A stretch of 64,000 bases of DNA. Source: Nocardioides massiliensis. GTDB lineage: Bacteria; Actinomycetota; Actinomycetes; Propionibacteriales; Nocardioidaceae. The stretch is taken from NCBI RefSeq assembly GCF_030811215.1, contig NZ_JAUSQM010000001.1, forward strand, positions 682,001 through 746,000, read 5' to 3'. The notes beneath the pieces were generated by a model, which did no database searches, was not told the origin of the DNA, and saw only the letters and a list, made by a program, of their open reading frames with translations. Each line of letters starts with the position of its first letter. Within the stretch, counting starts at the first letter, position 1. The position numbers were made by a program, and so were the translations under genes. Shown in pieces: positions 53,356 through 62,682 of the stretch.

Positions 53356-55988
53356 CGCGGGGCCCCCACCGGGATGGCGGCGCCGAGGTCGACCGGCTCG
53401 CTCGGCGCGGCCGGTCGGATCTGGCCGCGCTCGGTCGTGAAGGTGATGTCGGGGTCCGGTGTCTGCGGGGCGTTGACGAAGGACACGAAGCGCGCCAGCT
53501 TCTCCGGGTCCTCCAGGGTGGCGGCCCACTCGTCGAAGTAGCCCGCGACGTGGCGCGCCATGGCCTCCTCCAGCTCCTGGCCGAGGCCGAGCGCGTCGTC
53601 GACGACGACCTCGCGCACCCGCTCCAGCCCGCCGTCGAGGCTCTCGATCCACGGGGCGGTGCGCTGCAGCCGGTCGGCGGTGCGGACGTAGTACATGAGG
53701 AACCGGTCGAGGTAGCGCACGAGCGTCGCGGTGTCGACGTCGGCAACCAGCAGCTCGGCGTGCCGCGGGGTGGCCCCGCCGTTGCCGCCGACGTACAGGT
53801 TCCACCCCTTCTCGGTCGCGATGACGCCGAAGTCCTTGCCGCGCGCCTCGGCGCACTCCCGGGCGCAGCCCGACACCCCGCCCTTGAGCTTGTGGGGTGA
53901 GCGCAGGCCGCGGTAGCGCAGCTCGAGGTCGATCGCGAGCTGCACCGAGTCCTGCACGCCGTAGCGGCACCACGTCGAGCCCACGCACGACTTCACGGTG
54001 CGCAGCGACTTGCCGTAGGCGTGGCCGGACTCGAACCCGGCGTCGACCAGCCGGCGCCAGATCGCGGGCAGCTCCTCCATCCGGGCACCGAACAGGTCGA
54101 TGCGCTGCCCGCCGGTGATCTTGGTGTAGAGCCCGAAGTCGCGGGCGACCTCGCCGATGACGATCAGTCCATCGGGGGTGATCTCCCCGCCCGGGATGCG
54201 CGGCACCACCGAGTAGGTGCCGTTGCGCTGGATGTTGGCCAGGTAGGCGTCGTTGGTGTCCTGCAGCGCACCGGTCTCCGGGGCCAGCACGTGCCCGTTC
54301 AGCTGGCTGGCCAGGATCGACGCGACCGTCGGCTTGCACACGTCGCATCCGCGCCCCGTGCCGTGGGCGGCGACCACGTCGTCGAAGCTGCGGTAGCCGT
54401 GCACGGCCACCACGTCGAACAGCTCCTGGCGGGTGAGCGCGAAGTGCTCGCACAGCGACCGGTCGACCTCGCGTCCGACAGCGGCGAAGTACTCCTCGAC
54501 GACCGTCTTCACGGTGCCGACGCACGAGCCGCAGGTGCTGCCCGCCTTGGTGCACCGCTTCACGGCCGCCACGTCCTCACACGGCCCCGCGTCGTCGGAC
54601 CCGTCGGTGAGCGCCGTGAGGATCGTGGCCTTGGAGACGTTGTTGCACGAGCAGACGACCGCGTCGTCGGGCAGGCCGAGCTCGAGCGCGCCGCGGGAGG
54701 CGGGGAGGATCAGCTCCTCGGGGTTGTCGGGAAGCAGCATGCCGCTGGAGACCAGGGGCCGCAGCACGCCGTACGCCGACGCGTCCCCGACGAGGATCCC
54801 GCCCAGCAGCACGTAGCCGTCGCGCGGTGCACCGTCGGCGTCGGGCCCGGCGGGCCCCACCACCAGCTTCTTGTAGAGGCCGCCGACCGCGTCGGCGAAG
54901 ACCAGCTCGAGCGAACCCGGGGTGGTCGCGAACGCGTCGCCGAAGGAGGCCACGTCGACGCCGAGCAGCTTGAGCTTCGTCGACATGTCCGCACCGGTGA
55001 AGGCGCCGGCGCCCCCGAGCAGCGCGTCGACGACGATCTCGGCCATCGCGTAGCCCGGGGCGACGAGGCCGTACATCCGCCCGCCGGGGGCCGCGCACTC
55101 CCCCACCGCCCAGACGTGCGGGTCGCTGCTGCGGCACTGCTCGTCGACCAGCACGCCGCCGCGCTCCGCGGTCGCCAGGCCGGCGTCGCGGGCCAGCGCG
55201 TCGCGCGGACGGATGCCGGCGGAGAAGACGACGATCTCGGCGTCGAGCGGTTCGGCGTCGCGGAGCCCGAGCCCGGTGACGCGGCCCCCCTCCGTGGCCG
55301 GCGCGTCACCCAGGACCTCCGTCGTGGCGACCCCGGTGTGCACCTGCACGCCGAGGGCCTCGACGTGACGCACCAGCGTCGTGCCCCCGGCGTCGTCGAG
55401 CTGCACCGGCATCAGCCGCGGCGCCATCTCCACCACGTGCGCCTCCACGCCGAGCTGGTGCAGCGCGTTCGCCGCCTCGAGCCCCAGCAGCCCGCCCCCG
55501 ATCACCACCCCGCGCGCGGGGCCACTGCCGTCCGGTCGCCCCCGACCGGCGGCGTCGCGGATCGCCTCGAGGTCCTCGATCGTGCGATAGACGAAGCAAC
55601 CGTCCAGGTCCCTGCCAGGCACGGGTGGCACGAACGGCGCCGCACCGGTGGCCAGCACCAGCTCGTCGTACGTCTCTTCGGTCGCGTCGGACAGCCGCAG
55701 CCTCCGCGTCTCCGGGTCGATGGCGGTGACGCACACGCCGGTGCGCAGCTGCACCCGCGGGTCGTCGTACGCGCCCTCGGGGAGCAGGGACAGCGCCTCG
55801 GCGCCCACCTCGAAGAAGGAGGTGAGAGCGACCCGGTCGTAGGCCGGGCGGGCCTCCTCGCCGAGCACGAGGACGTCATGGGTCTCCACCAGCCCGCGCT
55901 CGATGGCGGCCTGGACGAAGCGGTGACCGACCATGCCGTGGCCGACGACGATGATCCGGGGACGGCGACCGGTGGGGGTGGGACTCAT
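53352..55988 (-). CDS. nirB: Assimilatory nitrite reductase large subunit (NADH, siroheme)
   Basis: The 878-residue protein reduces nitrite to ammonium with six electrons from NADH. The N-terminal FAD/NAD module (about 1-400) has IIVVGHGMVGHRFVQAAIE, GVVIGGGLLGLEAANAL and VWAVGECAAPGG. BFD-like [2Fe-2S] elements follow (VVCSCNNVSKATIL, KAGSTCGSC, GRGCDVCKP). The sulfite/nitrite reductase half has the cluster-siroheme ligands VKSCVGSTWCRYG (C-x5-C) and GVSGCARECAEA (C-x3-C). The ATG overlaps the upstream FAD gene stop. Length is normal. Confidence 0.95.
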   Translation of the reverse strand: MSPTPTGRRPRIIVVGHGMVGHRFVQAAIERGLVETHDVLVLGEEARPAYDRVALTSFFEVGAEALSLLPEGAYDDPRVQLRTGVCVTAIDPETRRLRLSDATEETYDELVLATGAAPFVPPVPGRDLDGCFVYRTIEDLEAIRDAAGRGRPDGSGPARGVVIGGGLLGLEAANALHQLGVEAHVVEMAPRLMPVQLDDAGGTTLVRHVEALGVQVHTGVATTEVLGDAPATEGGRVTGLGLRDAEPLDAEIVVFSAGIRPRDALARDAGLATAERGGVLVDEQCRSSDPHVWAVGECAAPGGRMYGLVAPGYAMAEIVVDALLGGAGAFTGADMSTKLKLLGVDVASFGDAFATTPGSLELVFADAVGGLYKKLVVGPAGPDADGAPRDGYVLLGGILVGDASAYGVLRPLVSSGMLLPDNPEELILPASRGALELGLPDDAVVCSCNNVSKATILTALTDGSDDAGPCEDVAAVKRCTKAGSTCGSCVGTVKTVVEEYFAAVGREVDRSLCEHFALTRQELFDVVAVHGYRSFDDVVAAHGTGRGCDVCKPTVASILASQLNGHVLAPETGALQDTNDAYLANIQRNGTYSVVPRIPGGEITPDGLIVIGEVARDFGLYTKITGGQRIDLFGARMEELPAIWRRLVDAGFESGHAYGKSLRTVKSCVGSTWCRYGVQDSVQLAIDLELRYRGLRSPHKLKGGVSGCARECAEARGKDFGVIATEKGWNLYVGGNGGATPRHAELLVADVDTATLVRYLDRFLMYYVRTADRLQRTAPWIESLDGGLERVREVVVDDALGLGQELEEAMARHVAGYFDEWAATLEDPEKLARFVSFVNAPQTPDPDITFTTERGQIRPAAPSEPVDLGAAIPVGAPR

Positions 55989-57466
55989 CGCAGGGTCCTT
56001 TCTCGGGAGGGGTGGGGCGGGGCATCAGGGGAGGCGTCGGGGGACGCGGCGGCCAGCAGCGCGCGCACGGTGGCGGCGCACCCGCCGCAGCCGGTGGTGG
56101 CACGGGTGGTCTCGCGGGCGCGGGCGAGCGAGCCGCACGCGCGGATCGCGCCGGCACTGACGCCGGCGCACGCACACACCTCCACGTCGTCGGGGAGGGC
56201 GGCGGGGCCCGCAGCGGTGGTCGTCGGGTCGGGCAGCAGCAGCTCGCCGGGCTCGCGGGGACCGAGGACGGTGCCGCGGTCGACGTACTGCGTGAGCAGG
56301 CCGACCCGCGAGGTGTCGCCGACGAGTGCGGCCGCCACGATCCGGCCGTCGCGGACGACGAGCTTGCGGTGCGACCCGGCGAGCGGGTTGGTCACCTCGA
56401 CCACCTCGCCGGTGGCACGCTCGGGATCGCCGAGCACCGCGACGTCGAGGTCGGTGGCACGCAGGCGCGCGACCTCGCGCACGCCGTCGTACGTCACGTC
56501 GGCGCCGAGCAGCCGCGCCGCCAGCACCTCCGCCTGCTCCCAGCCGGGTGCGACGAAGCCCGCGACCCGGTCGCGGTGCTCGGCGCAGTCACCGATGGCG
56601 TGGACCGCCGGGTCGGTCACGGAGGTCAGGTGGTCGTCGACGACGACCCCACGGCGTACCTCCAGACCGCAGCGGCGCGCGAGGCGGGTCGACGGCCGGC
56701 TGCCCGCGGTCAGCACGACGAGGTCGGTCGACAGCACGTGGCCGTTGTCGAGGCGCACCCCGAGGGCGTGCTCGGCGTCCGGTGCCGGCACCAGGCGTAC
56801 GGCGCGGGCACCGGTGTAGACGGGCGTGCCGAGGCGGGCGAGGTCGCGGGCCAGCACGCCACCCCCGGCCGGACCGAGCTGGCGGGAGAGCAGGTGCTCA
56901 CCACCCTCCACGACCTCGGTGACGACGCTGTGGGCGCCCAGCGCCCGCGCCACCTGCAGACCGAGCAGCCCGCCACCGATCACCACCGCGCGGCGTACGG
57001 GCTCGGCTGCGTCGGTGAGCGCGGCGCGCAGCCGGCGGCAGTCGGCCAGGCTGCGGAAGGCGTGCACGCGCGGGTCGAGCCGGCCGTCCTCGAGGACGAG
57101 TCCGCGGATCGGCGGGAGCGTCGCGACGGCGCCGGTCGCGAGGACCAGGTGGTCGTAGCCCACCCGGCTCCCGTCCTGCAGCTCGACCTCGCGGGCCACG
57201 CGGTCGACGCCGTGCACCCGGACGCCGGTGCGCAGCTCGATGCCGTGCTCGGCATACCAGCCGGGCTCGCGCAGTGCGAGGGCGTCACCGTCGTGGGTGC
57301 CCTCGAGCACGGCGGAGAGCAGGATCCGGTTGTACGCCGGCCCGGCCTCCTCGCCCACCACGACGACGCTGCCGCCGTCGTCGATCCAGCCGCCGGCGAC
57401 CAGCAGCTCGACGAGCCGCACCGCGACCATGCCGTGACCGACCACCACGACGCGGCGCCCGCTCAC
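55985..57466 (-). CDS. FAD-dependent oxidoreductase with BFD-like [2Fe-2S] domain
   Basis: The 493-residue protein is a paralogue of the NirB N-terminal half: RRVVVVGHGMVAVRLVELL, RAVVIGGGLLGLQVARAL, AVHAIGDCAEHRD. A C-terminal cysteine cluster follows (VCACAGVSAGAIRACGS and TGCGGCAATVRALL). It probably passes electrons from NAD(P)H to the nitrate reductase NasA, like NasB. Its GTG start now lies in the CAC triplet at the IS110 left junction; before insertion it would have overlapped the nasA stop as GTGA. Confidence 0.88.
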   Translation of the reverse strand: MSGRRVVVVGHGMVAVRLVELLVAGGWIDDGGSVVVVGEEAGPAYNRILLSAVLEGTHDGDALALREPGWYAEHGIELRTGVRVHGVDRVAREVELQDGSRVGYDHLVLATGAVATLPPIRGLVLEDGRLDPRVHAFRSLADCRRLRAALTDAAEPVRRAVVIGGGLLGLQVARALGAHSVVTEVVEGGEHLLSRQLGPAGGGVLARDLARLGTPVYTGARAVRLVPAPDAEHALGVRLDNGHVLSTDLVVLTAGSRPSTRLARRCGLEVRRGVVVDDHLTSVTDPAVHAIGDCAEHRDRVAGFVAPGWEQAEVLAARLLGADVTYDGVREVARLRATDLDVAVLGDPERATGEVVEVTNPLAGSHRKLVVRDGRIVAAALVGDTSRVGLLTQYVDRGTVLGPREPGELLLPDPTTTAAGPAALPDDVEVCACAGVSAGAIRACGSLARARETTRATTGCGGCAATVRALLAAASPDASPDAPPHPSRERTLR

Positions 57467-57523
57467 TGGATTACCTTCCTCAGGTCGGTGGCTTCAGATG
57501 GGTTGCCGGTACACCCCTGGTCC

Positions 57524-57667
57524 CCACCGGACCATCGCCACGGTCGCTCGACCTTCGAGGTCCAGCGTGAGTTCTGCGAGGTCCGGTGGCCCAGGACCCG
57601 CCGACCGGCTACAGGGCTATGCGCCGATGAGCGCCGATCAGTGAGCGACCGGCTGCAGGGTCCCGGG
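57524..57667 (+). ncRNA. Candidate bridge RNA of the IS110 element
   Basis: Stem 1 is a perfect 10-bp pair (57524-57533 with 57580-57589). Its loop holds CGGTCGCT (57541-57548), nearly the sense of the left target ending in core CT, and GCGTGAG (57565-57571), complementary to CTCACGC of the right target. A hairpin, GACCT-TCG-AGGTC (57550-57562), lies between them. Stem 2 (57590-57599 with 57658-57667, 9 of 10 pairs) encloses ACAGGGC (57611-57617), equal to the element's right end at 58970-58976, and CAGTGAG (57639-57645), complementary to CTCACTG at the left junction. This is the target-loop/donor-loop plan of IS110 bridge RNAs. RNA boundaries are not known. Confidence 0.65.
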
Positions 57668-57711
57668 ACCACCGGGTGTTCTCTCACTGCTCCAACAGCG
57701 AGGAACTGACC

Positions 57712-58953
57712 ATGAGTGTGACCCCTGAAGCGACCCGACCACGAGTGTGCGCCGGTCTGGACTGGGCCAAGGACGACCACGTCGTGTGCATCCTGGACCC
57801 CGACGGCGAGGTGCTTGACCGGTTCACCGTCGAGCACACCGCTGCCGGCCTCAAACGACTCGTACGACGTCTGTTGGCAGCTGAGGTCGTCGAGATCGGC
57901 ATCGAACGCGGCGACGGGCCCGTCATCGATGCCTTGCTTGCCACCGAGCTGACCGTGCTGGTGATCAGCCCCAACCAGGTCAAGAACCTCCGCTCGCGCT
58001 ACGGCTCGGCCGGCAACAAGGACGACCGGTTCGACGCCTACGTCCTGGCAGATGTGGTCCGCACCGACCGCCGTCGCCTGACCCCGCTGACCAGATCGAC
58101 CCCGGCCACCCAAGCGCTGCGCTCCAGCGTGCGTGCTCGTCGGGACCTGGTCGCGCACCGCGTCGCGGCAGCCAACCAGCTCCGCGCGCACCTGCAGGTC
58201 GTGTTCCCCGGCATCGTGGACCTGTTCGCCCACCTGGACTCCGCGATCAGCCTGTCCTTCCTGGAACGGTTCCCCACCCAGACCAAAGCCGACTGGCTCA
58301 CCGCCGACCGGCTCGCAGCATGGCTGAAGAAGCTCGCCTACTCCGGGCGCACCGACCCTGCCGTGTTGCACCAACGGCTGCTCGCTGCGCCCCGCGGCAC
58401 CACCGGTGCTGAAACCGGCCCCCATGCCGCAACCACGCTCGCGTTCGTCGCGGTCCTGCGGAGCTTGAACACCCAGATCGCCACGCTCGCGGACTCGATC
58501 GCTGAGCAACTCGACGTCCACCCCGACGCGCACGTCGTGACCTCGCTGCCTCGCTCCGGGACCGTGCGCGCCGCGCGACTGCTCGCCGAGATCGGGGACG
58601 CCCGCGGCAGGTTCCCCACCGCCGACTCCCTGGCCTGTCTGGCCGGCGTCGCGCCCTCGACGCGGCAGTCCGGCAAGGTCAAAGCCGTCACCTTCCGGTG
58701 GGGATGCGACAAAGAACTCCGCGACGCCCTGTGTGACTTCGCCGCTGACTCCCGACACGCCAACCCGTGGGCCGCCGACCTCTACAACCGCGCCAGGGCA
58801 CGCAACCACGACCACCCCCACGCCGTCCGGATCCTCGCCCGCGCCTGGGTCGACATCATCTGGCGCTGCTGGCAAGACCGGGCCACCTACGACCCTAGCC
58901 AGCACCGAGCCTTCCAACGCGTCCTCAACGAACACCACCAAATCGCCGCCTGA
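57712..58953 (+). CDS. IS110-family transposase (DEDD recombinase)
   Basis: The 413-residue protein starts at ATG 57712. The RuvC-like DEDD domain has CAGLDWAKDDHVV (Asp), EIGIERGDGP (Glu) and GNKDDRFDAYVLADV (Asp pair). The C-terminal Tnp domain has LPRSGTVRAARLLAEIGDA and LAGVAPSTRQSGK, which includes the conserved serine thought to be the nucleophile. It appears intact. In IS110 elements, a bridge RNA from the noncoding end guides this enzyme to target and donor DNA. It is antisense to the nitrate operon. Confidence 0.94.
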   Translation: MSVTPEATRPRVCAGLDWAKDDHVVCILDPDGEVLDRFTVEHTAAGLKRLVRRLLAAEVVEIGIERGDGPVIDALLATELTVLVISPNQVKNLRSRYGSAGNKDDRFDAYVLADVVRTDRRRLTPLTRSTPATQALRSSVRARRDLVAHRVAAANQLRAHLQVVFPGIVDLFAHLDSAISLSFLERFPTQTKADWLTADRLAAWLKKLAYSGRTDPAVLHQRLLAAPRGTTGAETGPHAATTLAFVAVLRSLNTQIATLADSIAEQLDVHPDAHVVTSLPRSGTVRAARLLAEIGDARGRFPTADSLACLAGVAPSTRQSGKVKAVTFRWGCDKELRDALCDFAADSRHANPWAADLYNRARARNHDHPHAVRILARAWVDIIWRCWQDRATYDPSQHRAFQRVLNEHHQIAA

Positions 58954-58979
58954 CGGCGCGGAGGTTGACACAGGGCAAC

Positions 58980-61061
58980 TCACGCCGTCACCTCCGCGGC
59001 GCAGACCTTGAACTCCGGCATCCGGCTGGCGGGGTCCAGCGCGGCGTTGGTGAGCCGGTTGGCGCCGACCCAGTGGAACGGCACGAACACGGTGTCGGGG
59101 CGGATCGTGTCGACGACCCGGGCCGGCGCACGCATGCTCCCGCGGCGGGTGCGCACGGTGACCGGCTCACCGTCGGTCGTGCCGAGCCGACGGGCCAGCA
59201 TGGGATGCAGCTCGACGAACGGGCCGGCGTCGGGCAGGTCCTTGATGCGGCGGGTCTGGGCGCCGGACTGGTACTGACCAAGCACGCGCCCGGTCGTCAG
59301 GTGCAGCGGGTACTCCGCGTCCGGCAGCTCCGCGGCGCCGCGGTAGTCGGTCACCAGGAACCGGGCGCGGCCGTCCGGGTGGCCGAACGCGTCGGCGAAC
59401 AGCCGCGGGGTCCCCGGGTGTCCGCGCTCCGGGCAGGGCCAGAAGACGCCGTGCTCGGCGCGGATCCGGGCGTAGTCGATGCCGGCGTAGTCGGCCTTGC
59501 CACCGGCCGACGCCCGCGCGAGCTCGGCGAAGACCTCCTCGGGGTCGGTGGCGAACTCCACCGGGGAACCAGTCGCGGCCGCGATCGCCGCGATCACCTC
59601 GAGGTCGGTCCGCACGCCCTGCGGCGGGGCCACCGCCGCCTGGCGCAGGATCACCCGGCCCTCGAGGTTGGTCATCGTGCCGGTCTCCTCGGCCCACTGG
59701 GTCACGGGGAGCACGACATCGGCGATGGCGGCTGTCTCCGACAGCACCAGGTCGGCCACGACCAGCAGGTCGAGGTCCGCGAGCCGGCGTGCGACGTGGG
59801 TGGCGTGGGGCGCGGAGACGACGATGTTGGAGCCGAAGACCAGCAGCGCTCGCGGCCCGTCGGCGGTGCCCAGGGCGTCCAGCAGCTCGTACGCCGAGCG
59901 GCCCTTGCCCGGCAGCGAGGCGGGGTCCACACCCCAGACCCGGGCGACGTGGTCGCGGGCCTCGGGGTCGTCGATCATCCGGTAGCCGGGCAGCTGGTCG
60001 GCCTTCTGGCCGTGCTCGCGTCCGCCCTGGCCGTTGCCCTGACCGGTGAGGCAGCCCCACCCGGCGCCGTGTCGGCCGGCCTGGCCGAGGGCGAGGGCGA
60101 CGTTGATCCAGGCCAGGACGGTGTCGGAGCCCTGCGAGTGCTGCTCGACCCCGCGGGCGGTGAGCACCATGACGCGTCCCCCGCGGCGGGTGGTGCCGCC
60201 CAGCAGGTCGGCCAGCGCCCGCACCTGCGCCGCCTCGACACCGGTGACCCGCTCGACGCGCTCGGGCCACCACGGCGCCACGGAGCGGCGTACGGCCTCG
60301 AAGCCGGTGGTGCGCGCGGCGACGTACTCCTCGTCCACTGCGCCCATGCCGACGAGCAGATGGAGGACCCCCAAGGCGAGCGCCAGGTCGGTGCCCGGCA
60401 CCGGTTGGAGGACCAGGTCGGCCCGGTCGGCCGTCGCGGTCCGGCGCGGGTCGACCACGACCACCGTGCCACCGCGCTGACGCAACCTGTCCAGGTGGCG
60501 GGCGGCCGGCGGCATCGTCTCGGCGAGATTGGAGCCGGCGAGCACGACGACGTCGGCGTCCTCGACGTCGGCGAGCGGGAACGGCAGACCACGGTCGATG
60601 CCGAGCGCGCGGCTGGCCGCCGAAGCGGCCGACGACATGCACCACCGGCCGTTGTAGTCGATCTGGCTGGTGCCGAGCGCGACCCGCGCGAGCTTGCCGA
60701 GCTGGTAGGCCTTCTCGTTGGTCAGCCCCCCGCCACCGAAGACCCCGACCGCGTCCGGGCCGTGGGCGGCGCGGAGCGCGACCAGGTGCGTGGCGATGAC
60801 GTCGAGCGCCTCGTCCCAGCTCGCGGGGCGCAGCTCGCCGCGGCTGCCGTCGGCCCGGGTCTCGCGCAGCAGCGGCGTGGTCAGCCGTTCGCGGTGCCCG
60901 CGCAGGCCGGTGGCGGTCCACCCCTTGCGGCACAGCGCGCCGTCGTTGACCGGGAACTCCTCCCACGCCGCGACCTCGAGGGACCGCCCGTCGCGGACCA
61001 GGCGCATGCCGCACTGCAGCGAGCAGTAGGGGCAGTGGGTCTGCACACTCGACGTCGCCAC
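58980..61061 (-). CDS. nasA: Assimilatory nitrate reductase, molybdopterin subunit
   Basis: NasA reduces nitrate to nitrite at a Mo-bis-MGD centre. The 693-residue protein begins with the [4Fe-4S] motif HCPYCSLQCGM and CRKGW (residues about 9-47). The Mo-binding region has NGRWCMSSAASAASRALGID (the cysteine is the likely Mo ligand) and GWGCLTGQGNGQGGREHGQK. The C-terminal dinucleotide-binding domain ends in MPEFKVCAAEVTA. The GTG start touches the narK stop (TGAGTG). The stop codon includes the T of the IS110 core, yet the reading frame is complete. Confidence 0.94.
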   Translation of the reverse strand: MATSSVQTHCPYCSLQCGMRLVRDGRSLEVAAWEEFPVNDGALCRKGWTATGLRGHRERLTTPLLRETRADGSRGELRPASWDEALDVIATHLVALRAAHGPDAVGVFGGGGLTNEKAYQLGKLARVALGTSQIDYNGRWCMSSAASAASRALGIDRGLPFPLADVEDADVVVLAGSNLAETMPPAARHLDRLRQRGGTVVVVDPRRTATADRADLVLQPVPGTDLALALGVLHLLVGMGAVDEEYVAARTTGFEAVRRSVAPWWPERVERVTGVEAAQVRALADLLGGTTRRGGRVMVLTARGVEQHSQGSDTVLAWINVALALGQAGRHGAGWGCLTGQGNGQGGREHGQKADQLPGYRMIDDPEARDHVARVWGVDPASLPGKGRSAYELLDALGTADGPRALLVFGSNIVVSAPHATHVARRLADLDLLVVADLVLSETAAIADVVLPVTQWAEETGTMTNLEGRVILRQAAVAPPQGVRTDLEVIAAIAAATGSPVEFATDPEEVFAELARASAGGKADYAGIDYARIRAEHGVFWPCPERGHPGTPRLFADAFGHPDGRARFLVTDYRGAAELPDAEYPLHLTTGRVLGQYQSGAQTRRIKDLPDAGPFVELHPMLARRLGTTDGEPVTVRTRRGSMRAPARVVDTIRPDTVFVPFHWVGANRLTNAALDPASRMPEFKVCAAEVTA

Positions 61062-62603
61062 TCAGATCCGCTTCCCGGCCAGGCTCGGGGTCGACGCGCC
61101 GAGGGCGCGACCGCGGACGTAGAACGTCCAGGTGACCACGGCACAGATCGCGTAGAACGCCGTGAAGACAACGAAGGCGCCCTGCGTCGCGTTGCGGGGG
61201 TCGGCGACCCACGGCGCCGCGAACGCGAGCGGGATGAGGAAGCCGCCGATCGCCCCCACCGCGCCGATGACACCCAGGCCCGCCGACGACTCCTTGGTGG
61301 CGGCCACGAGGGCGGCCTCCCGCTCCGGGGTCCCGGCCGTCGTCGTCCGCTCGACCTCCGCCCGCCAGATCGACGGGATCATCTTGTAGGTCGACCCGTT
61401 GCCGATGCCGGCGCAGGCGAAGACCACGAGGAAGGCGCCGAGGAACCACGGGAAGACGGCCTGGTTCTCGGTCGCGATGGTCGGGTCCTGGCCGGGGTTC
61501 GGGGTCAGCTGCACGAGGGTGATGAGCACGGCCAAGGTCGCGACGATCAGGCCGGCGAAGGCGGCGAGCGTCACGCGGGCGCCACCCAGCCGGTCGGCGA
61601 GCCAGCCGCCGAACGGGCGGGTCAGCGAGCCGACGCCGGCACCCAGGAAGGCGTAGTAGGCGAAGTAGATGCCGGTGCCGAGCGGCGCCGGGTCGGGCAC
61701 CCAGAAGTTCAGCTTGATGAGCAGCGGCATCGCCGCGGAGTAGCCGATGAACGAGCCGAACGTGCCGACGTAGAGCAGCGACATCACCCACGTGTGGGGC
61801 CGGCGTACGACGCGCAGCTGCTCGCGCGGACGCGACACCGCCGTGCCGAGGTTGTCCATCCACCGCCACGCCGCGAAGGTCGCCACCACGGCCAGCCCCG
61901 CATAGACGTACGCCGCCCGCTCCAGGTGGACCCCGCCCTCGCTGGCCCGCACCAGCCCGAAGATCCCGGCGCCGCCGACGATGACGGGCAGCAGCAGCTG
62001 GATGAGTGAGACCCCGAGGTTGCCGCCCGCGGCGTTGAGCCCCAGGGCCGCGCCCTTCTTGGCCGAGGGGTAGAAGAAGTTGATGTTGGCCATCGAGGAG
62101 GCGAAGTTGCCCCCGCCGAACCCGGCCGTCGCCGCGATCACGCAGAAGACCCAGAACGGCGTGTCCGGGTTCTGCACGGCCACCGCGAAGAGCAGTGTCG
62201 GCACCAGCAGCAGCGCCGCGCTGACCGCGGTCCAGTTGCGCCCGCCGAACCGCGGCACGGCGAGCGTGTAGGGCAGCCGCAGCAGCGAGCCCACCAGGTT
62301 GGGGACGGCCACCAGCACGAAGAGCTGCTGGGCGCTGAAGTCGAACCCCTGGGCCAGCAGGAACGCCGAGGAGACGCTCCAGATCAGCCAGGCGGAGAAC
62401 CCGAGGTGCTCGGCGAAGATCGACCAGGCCAGGTTGCGCCGGGCCACCTGCCGACCGGTCCGCTCCCAGAACTCGGGGTCCTCGGGGCGCCAGTCGTCGA
62501 TCCACCGGCCCGTACGTCGTGCCGGGTCCGGCACGGCAGGGGCTGCGGTCGCAGCAGACGCGGCCGTCGCCGCGCGGCCGGGGAGGGTCGGGCTCGTGGT
62601 CAT
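61062..62603 (-). CDS. narK: Nitrate/nitrite transporter, MFS (NarK/NasA type)
   Basis: The 513-residue protein has 12 membrane helices and the nitrate signature regions [17 protein letters not shown] near residue 150 and [18 protein letters not shown] near 445. The N-terminal about 55 residues are a hydrophilic extension ([19 protein letters not shown]) seen in actinobacterial members. The ATG at 62603 follows AGGAG by six bases. It is the first gene of the operon; a hairpin lies in its leader. Confidence 0.93.
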   Translation of the reverse strand: MTTSPTLPGRAATAASAATAAPAVPDPARRTGRWIDDWRPEDPEFWERTGRQVARRNLAWSIFAEHLGFSAWLIWSVSSAFLLAQGFDFSAQQLFVLVAVPNLVGSLLRLPYTLAVPRFGGRNWTAVSAALLLVPTLLFAVAVQNPDTPFWVFCVIAATAGFGGGNFASSMANINFFYPSAKKGAALGLNAAGGNLGVSLIQLLLPVIVGGAGIFGLVRASEGGVHLERAAYVYAGLAVVATFAAWRWMDNLGTAVSRPREQLRVVRRPHTWVMSLLYVGTFGSFIGYSAAMPLLIKLNFWVPDPAPLGTGIYFAYYAFLGAGVGSLTRPFGGWLADRLGGARVTLAAFAGLIVATLAVLITLVQLTPNPGQDPTIATENQAVFPWFLGAFLVVFACAGIGNGSTYKMIPSIWRAEVERTTTAGTPEREAALVAATKESSAGLGVIGAVGAIGGFLIPLAFAAPWVADPRNATQGAFVVFTAFYAICAVVTWTFYVRGRALGASTPSLAGKRI

Positions 62604-62663
62604 CGCTTCTCCTGTGCGAAGGGGATGACCCGATGCTCGGCAACCGTCGTTTCGCCGGCGGTG

Positions 62664-62682
62664 CCCCGGCGTCACGCCGGGG
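62664..62682. terminator. Leader hairpin upstream of narK
   Basis: CCCCGGCG, 3 bases, CGCCGGGG: a perfect 8-bp stem 61-79 bases before the narK ATG. It could be a terminator used for attenuation or antitermination of the nitrate operon, or simply end transcription coming from upstream. Confidence 0.45.

Larger units (their letters stand above)
57462..58980 (+). mobile_element. IS110-family insertion sequence
   Basis: The element lies between CT dinucleotides at 57462-57463 and 58979-58980, so about 1.5 kb with one core copy. Both junctions read CTCAC. Removing 57464-58980 rejoins nasA and the FAD gene with a GTGA overlap, the junction type seen elsewhere in this operon. There are no terminal inverted repeats, as expected for IS110. 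The long noncoding end (about 248 bases) is upstream of the transposase; only 25 bases follow it, placing it in the IS110 rather than IS1111 group. Confidence 0.85.

Noticed and set aside
57462-57468. CTCAC at both IS110 junctions as a 5-bp target site duplication
   Set aside because: The CAC after the core is present in both element end and target, so only the CT core needs to be shared; IS110 elements do not normally make duplications.
57534-57579. The GCGTGAG and GTGAGCG segments of the IS110 left end as two guides for the same target strand
   Set aside because: The second is better explained as part of CAGTGAG, which pairs with the element's own left junction. This gives consistent polarity in both loops.
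58965-62643. Open frames of more than 1000 codons on both strands over nasA and narK
   Set aside because: They shadow nasA and narK, which carry intact catalytic motifs; the alternative translations are low-complexity.
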